The notes under the pieces are model-generated. The model saw only the letters and a list, made by a program, of their open reading frames with translations, did not search any database and was not told the origin of the DNA. Below are positions 1 through 4,481 of a DNA stretch of 5,540 bases, piece by piece. The DNA is from Thiobacillus sp. UBA6918. GTDB lineage: Bacteria; Pseudomonadota; Gammaproteobacteria; Burkholderiales; Thiobacillaceae. How positions within the stretch are numbered: position 1 is the stretch's first letter; every line of letters starts with the position of its first letter. The position numbers were made by a program, and so were the translations under genes. Location of the stretch: contig DKAU01000067.1 of NCBI GenBank assembly GCA_002450925.1, forward strand, positions 1-5,540, read 5' to 3'.

Positions 1-135
1 GCCGCCTGCGAATTCATCATGGATTACCTCAAGACACAGGCACCCTTCTGGAAGAAGGAAGGAACGCCCGGGAACGAACGCTGGGTCGAAGCCCGACAAA
101 CTGACGAAGCAGCCGCCAATCGCTGGGAAAAATAA
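1..135 (+). CDS. moaE: Molybdopterin synthase catalytic (large) subunit MoaE, C-terminal end, partial
   Basis: Only the last 44 codons are in the window; the gene enters from the left in frame 1 and ends at TAA 133-135. MoaE, with the sulfur-carrying MoaD, converts cyclic pyranopterin monophosphate to molybdopterin in the cytoplasm. The visible part shows the family's C-terminal signature: an A-C-E-F-I-M-D-Y-L helix, then A-P-F-W-K-K-E, where the two lysines match the conserved region near the active site, and a G-N-E-R-W-V-E-A strand corresponding to the usual G-x-x-W-(V/I)-E-(A/G). The tail runs about 12 residues past that strand, ending R-W-E-K. The identification is from remembered family sequence and is fairly secure despite the truncation. 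A ModE-type regulator gene lies about 630 bp away on the other strand, which fits a molybdenum neighbourhood. Confidence 0.88.
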   Translation, partial: AACEFIMDYLKTQAPFWKKEGTPGNERWVEARQTDEAAANRWEK

Positions 136-161
136 AGGCGGGCTGGCATCAGCCAGCCCGC
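127..161 (-). terminator. Intrinsic terminator of the cytochrome gene (minus strand), overlapping the moaE stop
   Basis: A perfect 10-bp GC-rich stem (138-147 with 152-161) closes a 4-nt ATCA loop. Read on the minus strand it is followed by CTTTATTTTTC (complement of 127-137), a convincing U-rich tract, and it begins 14 nt after the cytochrome stop codon. On the plus strand the hairpin comes 2 nt after the moaE stop but is followed by TTGCG, so it would serve moaE less well. The U-tract segment doubles as the last codons and stop of moaE. Confidence 0.8.
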
Positions 162-175
162 TTGCGTAATCCGGC

Positions 176-685
176 TTACTTCAGCGCGGCAATGTGGGTT
201 GCCAGTGCGTCCACTTCCGCATCGCTCAATCCGGAAGCAATCGGCATCATGACGCCGGACATGGGCCCAACCTGCTTGCCGGCTTTGTAGTTGGCAAGTC
301 TGTCTTTTACAACCTCCGCAGTCAGGCCAATCAGTTTCGGGAATGTGCCGATACCCTGGCCTTTGGCTCCATGGCAGGTCATGCAGGCCGAAGCGTATTT
401 CTTCGCGCCTTCGGCTGATCCGGATGTGGCAGGTGCAGGTGCTGGAGCCGGTGGCGTTGCCGGGGCTGGGGCGACAGTTGCGGGCGCAGGGCTGGCTGCC
501 GCGGCCGGAGGCGGCTCAGCAGGCGTTTCTGCCGGTGCTGCAGCCTCCATGGGAGCCGGGGGTGGCGCAGGAGTTTCAGCAACCGGCGCAGGTTCCGGAG
601 CAGCTACTGTCTGCGGCTCTTCCTTTTTTCCACAGGCATTCAAGGCAAGTGCCAGAAAAATCGGCAGCATCAATTTCTTTTGCAT
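176..685 (-). CDS. Lipoprotein mono-haem class I cytochrome c with a Pro/Ala-rich stalk
   Basis: The product has 169 residues. Residues 1-17 form a lipoprotein signal ending L-N-A-C, with Cys18 as the predicted lipidation site, so the protein should be membrane-anchored and face the periplasm or cell surface. Residues 24-88 are almost entirely Pro, Ala, Glu and Thr, a long flexible tether. The haem domain (about 90-169) begins S-A-E-G-A-K-K-Y-A and has one C-x-x-C-H site (C101-M-T-C104-H105), followed by G-A-K-G-Q-G. The distal Met ligand should be Met142, 146 or 147, just before I-A-S-G-L-S-D-A-E-V, the C-terminal helix pattern of c553/c4-type domains. It is probably an electron carrier; its partner is unknown. 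The start is supported by AGGA at 693-696 (minus strand), 7 nt before ATG. The ModE-like gene lies 81 nt upstream on the same strand, so the two may be cotranscribed. Confidence 0.9.
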   Translation of the reverse strand: MQKKLMLPIFLALALNACGKKEEPQTVAAPEPAPVAETPAPPPAPMEAAAPAETPAEPPPAAAASPAPATVAPAPATPPAPAPAPATSGSAEGAKKYASACMTCHGAKGQGIGTFPKLIGLTAEVVKDRLANYKAGKQVGPMSGVMMPIASGLSDAEVDALATHIAALK

Positions 686-766
686 GGTGTTTTCCTGAAA
701 TCATAAAGGGGTTGAAAAAACCTACTCCTACAAGGTTAGACCCTTATCCAAAGGTGGCAAGCTTTG

Positions 767-1126
767 CTATCTTTCAAGCAGGCCTGTAGCGAAACCCTCT
801 GTGGCCGAAATCAGCCACTTCTTGTGTTTGTCTTCCAGAACTGAATATTCGGCGATCAGTCTTTTCCCTGCATCAGTCAGTTTGCTGCCACCGCCTTTGG
901 ATCCGCCAATTTCACTTTCTATGACAGGGGTTCCCATAACGTTGTTCATGGCATCGACGGCATCCCAGGCGGCCTTGTAGCTCATTTTCATGGCTTTTGC
1001 GGCTTTGGAGATTGAGCCTGTTGCTTCAATTTGCTTCAACAACTCGACTCGGCCTTTGCCCAGCAGAGGCTTGCCGTTCAGCGTCAGCCAAATTCTGCCT
1101 TGAACTTCTAGTTGTTTAAGTGTCAT
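767..1126 (-). CDS. Single-domain ModE-family winged helix-turn-helix DNA-binding protein
   Basis: The product has 119 residues and matches the N-terminal DNA-binding domain of the molybdate regulator ModE. The helix-turn-helix covers about residues 37-61 (G-S-I-S-K-A-A-K, then M-S-Y-K-A-A-W-D-A-V-D-A-M-N). The wing follows as G-G-S-K-G-G-G-S-K-L-T (74-84), then G-K-R-L-I, the dimer-forming helix in ModE. Full ModE (about 260 residues) also carries two TOBE/Mop molybdate-binding domains; these are absent here and the ORF ends cleanly at TAG. Ligand sensing therefore cannot be assumed; it may bind constitutively or with another factor. Family members of this length are common in proteobacteria and are often annotated only as wHTH or LysR-like. 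The ribosome site is weak (GGTGGT about 11 nt before ATG). It sits between a cytochrome gene and a divergent DUF302 gene, close to moaE. Confidence 0.85.
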   Translation of the reverse strand: MTLKQLEVQGRIWLTLNGKPLLGKGRVELLKQIEATGSISKAAKAMKMSYKAAWDAVDAMNNVMGTPVIESEIGGSKGGGSKLTDAGKRLIAEYSVLEDKHKKWLISATEGFATGLLER

Positions 1127-1144
1127 AGTTTTATTAAACCACCA

Positions 1145-1175
1145 TTGCCAGCAGGTCGTTAAGCTACCATGGCAA
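1145..1175. promoter_or_regulatory. Inverted repeat in the divergent promoter region, candidate operator
   Basis: TTGCCA (1145-1150) and TGGCAA (1170-1175) are perfect inverted copies separated by 19 bp. They lie in the 74-bp gap between the ModE-like start and the divergent DUF302 start. The arms are 25 bp apart centre to centre, more than two helical turns, so they could be two half-sites for a dimer or simply chance. The sequence does not resemble the E. coli ModE box as I remember it. No convincing -35/-10 pair was found for either gene. Confidence 0.3.
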
Positions 1176-1190
1176 GAAACAAGTTTAATT

Positions 1191-1194
1191 GGAG
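1191..1194 (+). promoter_or_regulatory. Ribosome binding site fixing the DUF302 gene start
   Basis: GGAG lies 6 nt (all A) before ATG at 1201. An in-frame TTG at 1189 would include this site in the coding sequence and put four extra residues before the signal peptide, so ATG 1201 is the better start. Confidence 0.85.
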
Positions 1195-1200
1195 AAAAAA

Positions 1201-1659
1201 ATGAAAAAGCTGTTCATGTTTACGCTGCTTGCGCTGTTCTCATCTTTTGCAATGGCGGCAGATAATTACACGGTTGTCTTCAAGGCAAAGGGCAAATATG
1301 AAGACGTTCGTGATTCCGTACAAATGGCCATCGAAGGCAAGGGCCTCAAGATCAACAGCATGAACCATATCGCCACCATGCTGGAACGCACCGGCAAAGA
1401 TCTGGGTGCTACCAAGCAGGTCTATGAAGGCGGCGAGCAGTTTGAGTTCTGTAGCGCACAAGTTTCGCGCTGCATGATGGAAGCAGACCCACATGCCATT
1501 GTCATGTGTCCCTACATCATCTCCGTTTACAAGATTCCTGGAGACGATGCCGTGTATGTGTCGTATCGCAAGCCCATTCAGACAAAGAATCCAAAGCTGA
1601 ACAAGGTCCTGAAACAAATCGAAAAACTACTGACCGAGATCATCCAGGAAGCAATTTAG
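1201..1659 (+). CDS. Secreted DUF302-family protein
   Basis: The product has 152 residues from ATG 1201. Residues 1-19 are a classical Sec signal peptide (M-K-K, hydrophobic core, A-M-A cleavage site), giving a mature protein starting A-D-N-Y in the periplasm. The mature part follows the DUF302 pattern: a first strand Y-T-V-V-F-K, the helix region D-S-V-Q-M-A-I-E-G-K-G-L-K-I, and near the C terminus the strand pair C-P-Y-I-I-S-V-Y-K and A-V-Y-V-S-Y-R-K-P. Three cysteines are present in the mature protein (84, 91, 103), so one disulfide is possible. The function of DUF302 is not established. The C terminus is Lys-rich and amphipathic. The gene is divergent from the ModE-like gene and ends 58 nt before crcB without a visible terminator, so read-through into the crcB operon is possible. 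Confidence 0.8.
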   Translation: MKKLFMFTLLALFSSFAMAADNYTVVFKAKGKYEDVRDSVQMAIEGKGLKINSMNHIATMLERTGKDLGATKQVYEGGEQFEFCSAQVSRCMMEADPHAIVMCPYIISVYKIPGDDAVYVSYRKPIQTKNPKLNKVLKQIEKLLTEIIQEAI

Positions 1660-1717
1660 CAATTCGCCGCGCTGGGCAGGTTAGAATCCTGTCTATGCGT
1701 ATTACCCGTACTTTTCC

Positions 1718-2104
1718 ATGACAGGCTTTCTGGCTGTTGGCCTCGGAGCCATGATGGGCGCCTGGCTCCGCTGGGGCATGAGCGTCTGGCTAAACCCCCG
1801 TTTTGAGTCTCTTCCGCTAGGTACGCTAGCCGTAAACATTATTGGCAGTTATTGCATCGGCTTTGCCATTGCCTGGTTTGCGCACCACACCCAGGTGGCA
1901 CCGGAATGGCGGCTTTTCTTTATCACCGGTTTTCTGGGTGCTTTGACCACCTTCTCTGCGTTCTCGGCTGAAGTGTTGAATCAGTTGGTGCATGGTCGAT
2001 ATGGCTGGGCCCTGGCTACCATTTCATCGCACGTCCTCGGTGCACTGGTTGCTGCCGGGATGGGCTGGGTAACCTGGAAGCTGTTTCATTCTCCTCAGAT
2101 CTGA
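1718..2104 (+). CDS. crcB: Fluoride channel CrcB/FluC
   Basis: The product has 128 residues, the normal family length, with four membrane helices. CrcB/Fluc proteins are dual-topology dimeric channels that let fluoride leave the cytoplasm. Visible family motifs are G-L-G-A-M-M-G-A-W-L-R-W at 8-19, L-G-T-L-A-V-N-I-I-G-S at 34-44 with the conserved Asn40, and G-F-L-G-A-L-T-T-F-S-A-F-S at 71-83, which holds the Phe residues lining the fluoride path and the backbone region of the central sodium site. ATG 1718 is the only start, since an in-frame TAG lies at 1682-1684 with no start codon between; it lacks a clear Shine-Dalgarno sequence. The stop overlaps the next gene by one base (TGATG). I see no fluoride riboswitch in the 58-nt leader. 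Confidence 0.95.
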   Translation: MTGFLAVGLGAMMGAWLRWGMSVWLNPRFESLPLGTLAVNIIGSYCIGFAIAWFAHHTQVAPEWRLFFITGFLGALTTFSAFSAEVLNQLVHGRYGWALATISSHVLGALVAAGMGWVTWKLFHSPQI

Positions 2105-2865
2105 TGACTGATCTCGACCTCGGCGGGCAGATCATCCTGTTACTGGCCTCGCTGGCCGCCAACTTCTTTTCTGCGCTTTCCGGCGGCGGGGCAGGACTGA
2201 TCCAGTTTCCCATCCTGATTTTTCTGGGGCTGTCATTTGGCGTTGCGCTCGCTACCCACAAAGTCGCCAGCGTAGCGCTCGGCCTGGGTGCAACCATACG
2301 CCACATGAAGGAAAGCCATCTGGCGCGGCGCGAGTCGCTCATTATTCTGGGAGCGGGCCTGCCCGGCGTTGTGGTTGGCGCCTCCACCATCCTCAAGGTG
2401 TCCGAAAACCTCGCGACCTTTTTGCTGGGCATGCTCACCTTGAGCCTGGGGATTTATTCCATTTTCAAACCCAGGCTTGGCATGGAATACCAGCCACGCA
2501 ACTGGGAAGGGCGCGGCATGATGGTCGGCATGGCCGGTCTGTTCGGAATCGGGTTTCTCAATGGCTCGATCACTTCCGGAACAGGCCTGTTTCTTACCAT
2601 ATGGTTGATCAGGCATTTTGGCCTGGATTACAAACGCGCCGTGGCCTACACGCTGGTGCTGTGCGGATTGTTCTGGAATGGTACCGGCGCGCTGGTGCTG
2701 GGTTATCTGGGCACCATCGCCTGGCCGTGGATGCCGGCACTGCTTGCCGGATCTCTGGTCGGCGGATATCTTGGCAGCCATGTCGCCATCAAGAAGGGCA
2801 ACCTTTGGATCAAGCGCTCCTTCGAAATCGTCACTATCCTCATCGGTCTCAAGTTAATGCTATGA
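2104..2865 (+). CDS. TauE/SafE-family membrane permease (putative anion exporter)
   Basis: The product has 253 residues, very hydrophobic, with about eight membrane segments. It shows the internal duplication of the TauE/SafE (DUF81) family: N-F-F-S-A-L-S-G-G-G-A-G-L at 20-32 and the related F-L-N-G-S-I-T-S-G-T-G-L-F at 151-163, each followed by a helix and a basic or polar turn (A-T-H-K-V-A-S at 50-56; D-Y-K-R-A-V-A-Y-T at 174-182). Family members export sulfite, sulfoacetate and other sulfur or organic anions; the substrate here cannot be told from sequence. The ATG overlaps the crcB stop by one base and has no good ribosome site, pointing to translational coupling with crcB. Its stop overlaps the tadA start (ATGA). 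Confidence 0.9.
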   Translation: MTDLDLGGQIILLLASLAANFFSALSGGGAGLIQFPILIFLGLSFGVALATHKVASVALGLGATIRHMKESHLARRESLIILGAGLPGVVVGASTILKVSENLATFLLGMLTLSLGIYSIFKPRLGMEYQPRNWEGRGMMVGMAGLFGIGFLNGSITSGTGLFLTIWLIRHFGLDYKRAVAYTLVLCGLFWNGTGALVLGYLGTIAWPWMPALLAGSLVGGYLGSHVAIKKGNLWIKRSFEIVTILIGLKLML

Positions 2866-3329
2866 CCGACGAAGATTTCATGCGCGAAGCGCTGGAACAG
2901 GCGCAATTGGCACGGAAGAAAAACGAAGTGCCCGTGGGCGCAGTGGTAGTCAAGGATGGAGAGATTGTTGGACGCGGTTTCAACCAGCCCATTTCCAGTC
3001 ACGACCCCAGCGCACATGCAGAAATCATGGCGCTGCGCGATGCGGCAAAAAATATCGGCAACTACCGGCTGGTGGATTCCACCCTGTACGTGACGTTTGA
3101 ACCCTGTGCCATGTGCGCCGGCGCCATCTTCCATGCAAGGGTAAAAAGGGTGGTGTATGGCGCAGCCGAATACAAGACTGGTGCAGCCGGCAGCATCGTC
3201 AATCTGTTTGCCGAGCCGAAACTGAATTACCACGCCGAGATAGAAGGCGGCGTACTGGCTGAAGAGTGTGGCAAACTGGTGAGCGACTTTTTTGCCGAGC
3301 GCCGTCGCCAGAGCAGGCAGGAACAATAA
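2862..3329 (+). CDS. tadA: tRNA-specific adenosine deaminase TadA
   Basis: The product has 155 residues. TadA deaminates A34 to inosine in tRNA-Arg(ACG), needed to read CGN codons. Zinc-deaminase motifs are complete: H52-A53-E54 (zinc ligand His and catalytic Glu) and P81-C82-A-M-C85 (two zinc ligand Cys), with N-E-V-P-V-G-A-V-V-V at 21-30 and H-D-P-S-A-H-A-E-I-M-A-L-R at 47-59 closely matching the E. coli enzyme as remembered. K-T-G-A-A-G-S and E-C-x-x-L-x-S-D-F-F complete the family pattern. The chosen start overlaps the preceding stop as ATGA; the open frame extends upstream of it, but only within the TauE/SafE gene, and family N termini begin near here. The one-base overlap TAATG joins it to the next gene. 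Confidence 0.96.
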   Translation: MTDEDFMREALEQAQLARKKNEVPVGAVVVKDGEIVGRGFNQPISSHDPSAHAEIMALRDAAKNIGNYRLVDSTLYVTFEPCAMCAGAIFHARVKRVVYGAAEYKTGAAGSIVNLFAEPKLNYHAEIEGGVLAEECGKLVSDFFAERRRQSRQEQ

Positions 3330-3823
3330 TGCCCAAATACCGCATCGACATCGACAGCCGATTGCAGCGTTTGTATCTGTGGGAGCCTTATCCAGAAGGT
3401 GACATGTTGATTCGCGAATACCCCGTCTCAACCGCAAAGAACGGCCTTGGAGAACAGAGCGGCAGCTACTGCACACCCAGAGGCCGCCATCGCATTGCGG
3501 AAAAGATCGGCGACCGTCAGCCCCTGTACGCCGTGTTCAAGGCACGTGTGCCGACGGGTGAAGTCTGGTCAAGAGAACTGGCAGCTCACAAGCCGGACTG
3601 CGACTGGATACTGACTCGCATCCTGTGGCTGGAAGGCATGGAAGAGGGCAAGAACAAGGGCGGGACCGTCGACAGCCACTCCCGCTACATCTACATCCAC
3701 GGCACCGACGAAGAACATCTCATCGGTACGCCTGCCTCGCATGGCTGCATCCGCATGAAGAATGCCGATGTGCTGGACCTCTTCAGCCTGGTTGAAGAGG
3801 GCACCGAAATTAGCATCAGCTGA
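3329..3823 (+). CDS. L,D-transpeptidase (YkuD-fold) family protein without a signal peptide
   Basis: The product has 164 residues. The catalytic signature is complete: Y-I-H-G-T at 122-126, then S137-H138-G139-C140-I-R-M followed by N-A-D-V-L-D-L. Cys140 is the predicted nucleophile and His124/His138 belong to the active site. The N-terminal strand I-D-I-D-S-R-L-Q-R-L-Y-L is the usual first strand of the YkuD fold, and T49-P50-R51-G52 is the common T-P-x-G turn. L,D-transpeptidases make 3-3 crosslinks or attach lipoproteins to peptidoglycan in the periplasm, but no signal peptide or membrane anchor is visible here. Either the protein is exported in an unusual way or it acts on cytoplasmic substrate. 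AGGA at 3319-3322, 6 nt before ATG, supports the start. It is the last gene of the crcB-tauE-tadA series. Confidence 0.88.
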   Translation: MPKYRIDIDSRLQRLYLWEPYPEGDMLIREYPVSTAKNGLGEQSGSYCTPRGRHRIAEKIGDRQPLYAVFKARVPTGEVWSRELAAHKPDCDWILTRILWLEGMEEGKNKGGTVDSHSRYIYIHGTDEEHLIGTPASHGCIRMKNADVLDLFSLVEEGTEISIS

Positions 3824-3832
3824 AGATGGGAT

Positions 3833-3851
3833 ACCGACAGGCCCTGTCGGT
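3833..3851 (+). terminator. Hairpin after the crcB-TauE-tadA-L,D-transpeptidase operon
   Basis: A perfect 8-bp stem (ACCGACAG 3833-3840 with CTGTCGGT 3844-3851) closes a 3-nt loop and begins 9 nt after the last stop codon. It is followed by CGCTGTTTA, only a poor T-tract, so it may be a weak terminator or a transcript-end stabiliser. Confidence 0.55.
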
Positions 3852-3888
3852 CGCTGTTTAGAACCAGCTCCAACTTCCATCCGCAAAT

Positions 3889-3906
3889 TTTTAGGTTTCC
3901 CTAAAA
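3889..3906. other. A/T-rich hairpin in the gap between operon and cassette
   Basis: TTTTAGG (3889-3895) and CCTAAAA (3900-3906) form a perfect 7-bp stem with a TTTC loop, which reads GAAA (a GNRA-type loop) on the minus strand. Neither side has a proper T-tract. Its role is unknown. The rest of 3852-4006 holds no gene that I can support. Confidence 0.35.
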
Positions 3907-3958
3907 CCGCATACAACAGAAAGACCTATTGCCAAAGTTCTAGTTAGCTGAAAAACCG

Positions 3959-3987
3959 TTGATTTAGGCAACATAGCTCGCTAGATT
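3959..3987 (+). promoter_or_regulatory. Possible sigma-70-type promoter upstream of the cassette gene
   Basis: TTGATT (3959-3964) and TAGATT (3982-3987) are spaced by 17 bp; each matches its consensus hexamer at 4 of 6 positions. Transcription would start near 3994, about 25 nt before the GTG of the cassette gene. The promoter lies outside the cassette, so host DNA would drive a captured gene. Confidence 0.35.
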
Positions 3988-4006
3988 TCATATTGTCTAA
4001 ATAACG

Positions 4007-4428
4007 TTAGGCTAATCCGTGAATATCACTGCCCGCCACTTTGCCGCCGCTCAATATTCGGTCATGTCCGTGTTTATGGTTGCTTCCTGGTACACCATGC
4101 TCACCCCGTGGGAGCGGGCGCTCGGCCAGCTAGAGTTCATATTTGCACCGAATTATGAAAATCGAGGATTTTTCGTTTGGCTCGCCATCGCCAATTTGCT
4201 TACGGTCGTAATTGCACTTACATTTTGGTTCAAGCGTGCATCGTTATATCCACTTGCACCTTTGCTCGTTTGCGCTTCTGCTGGGCTTCTTGCTTGGGCA
4301 CTTTGGCCGTCTGACGCATCGTTTATTTTTAGTTACTCACTTGGCTGCATTCTCTCTATCTGGTCATGGTGGCAGCCTAACAAATCATTCAAGCGGGACG
4401 CGCTAAAGCGCGCCCCTTAATTCAAACG
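4007..4428 (+). mobile_element. Solitary integron gene cassette (one ORF plus attC)
   Basis: The 422-bp unit lies between two near-identical ten-base sites, AACGTTAGGC (4003-4012) and AACGTTAGCC (4425-4434), with crossover expected between G and TT in each. It contains one ORF starting 12 bp inside the left edge and an attC site at the right end, the standard cassette layout. The attC inner core GCCTAAC (4375-4381) is the exact complement of the left-edge core GTTAGGC, whereas the right-edge core differs by one base. This is what integrase-mediated insertion predicts, because the first bases of an inserted cassette come from its own attC. Joining 4006 to 4429 gives the predicted empty site. 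No integrase gene, attI or second cassette is visible, so this is either a lone insertion at a secondary site or the remnant or edge of a larger array. Confidence 0.8.
4019..4420 (+). CDS. Integron-cassette gene: small hypothetical membrane protein
   Basis: The product has 133 residues from GTG 4019, 12 bp inside the cassette. I do not recognise a family. Four likely membrane helices are visible: about 13-28, 51-71, 76-96 and 102-118, rich in Trp (8 residues) and Phe. Between helices 1 and 2 is a polar loop (29-50) with W-E-R, L-E-F and N-Y-E-N-R. The last 15 residues (Q-P-N-K-S-F-K-R-D-A-L-K-R-A-P) are translated from the attC site, and the stop TAA (4418-4420) lies inside it; similar K-S-F-K-R tails are familiar from other cassette proteins. 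No Shine-Dalgarno sequence precedes GTG; ATG codons at 4064 and 4076 are alternative starts but also lack one. Base composition is more A/T-rich than in the flanking operons, consistent with transfer. Confidence 0.65.
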   Translation: MNITARHFAAAQYSVMSVFMVASWYTMLTPWERALGQLEFIFAPNYENRGFFVWLAIANLLTVVIALTFWFKRASLYPLAPLLVCASAGLLAWALWPSDASFIFSYSLGCILSIWSWWQPNKSFKRDALKRAP

Positions 4429-4434
4429 TTAGCC
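4375..4434 (+). repeat. attC recombination site (59-base element)
   Basis: The 60-bp imperfect palindrome has all the parts of a short attC. R'' is GCCTAAC (4375-4381) and R' is GTTAGCC (4428-4434). L'' is ATTCAAG (4387-4393) and pairs with L' CTTAAT (4416-4421), leaving C4390 unpaired; on the bottom strand this is the extrahelical G that integrase uses to orient the site. The centre folds as GGG/CCC (4395-4397 with 4413-4415) and CGCGCT/AGCGCG (4399-4404 with 4407-4412) with an AA loop; C4394 and A4398 are bulged. The layout closely matches short attC sites such as that of aadA1 as remembered. Confidence 0.88.
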
Positions 4435-4436
4435 AC

Positions 4437-4460
4437 AAAAAAAGCCCGCTTTCGCGGGCT
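4437..4460 (-). terminator. Intrinsic terminator of the OmpA-like lipoprotein gene
   Basis: AGCCCGC (4443-4449) and GCGGGCT (4454-4460) form a 7-bp stem with a 4-nt loop. On the minus strand it is followed by seven T (complement of 4437-4443), an excellent terminator 21 nt after the stop of the OmpA-like gene. The right edge of the integron cassette is only 8 bp from the A/T tract. Confidence 0.88.
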
Positions 4461-4481
4461 AGTCAGGGAGCAACCAAAAAT

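Noticed and set aside
291..698. Plus-strand Gly/Ala-rich open frame opposite the cytochrome gene
   Set aside because: It is the antisense image of the Pro/Ala stalk codons; it has no ribosome site or recognisable domain, and the cytochrome on the other strand is certain.
686..766. Terminator between the ModE-like and cytochrome genes
   Set aside because: Only a 4-5-bp bulged stem could be drawn before the minus-strand T-run; too weak to call.
1189..1200. TTG start for the DUF302 protein four codons upstream
   Set aside because: It would lie across the GGAG ribosome site; ATG 1201 gives a normal spacing and signal peptide.
1660..1717. Fluoride riboswitch before crcB
   Set aside because: The leader is short and I cannot find the conserved fluoride-riboswitch core or its pseudoknot arms.
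2601..2861. Upstream extension of the tadA frame
   Set aside because: It only overlaps the TauE/SafE gene in another frame; the family N terminus and the ATGA overlap place the start at 2862.
3852..4012. A second attC or an attI site ending at the left cassette core
   Set aside because: No RYYYAAC partner or paired L arms were found upstream; GTTAGCT at 3943-3949 looks core-like but has no matching arm.
4212..4406. Second plus-strand frame inside the cassette gene
   Set aside because: His/Leu-rich shadow of the membrane helices in another frame, without a ribosome site.
4435..4481. Group IIC intron at the attC/terminator junction
   Set aside because: Such introns target these sites, but no intron sequence or reverse transcriptase is present; the terminator follows directly.
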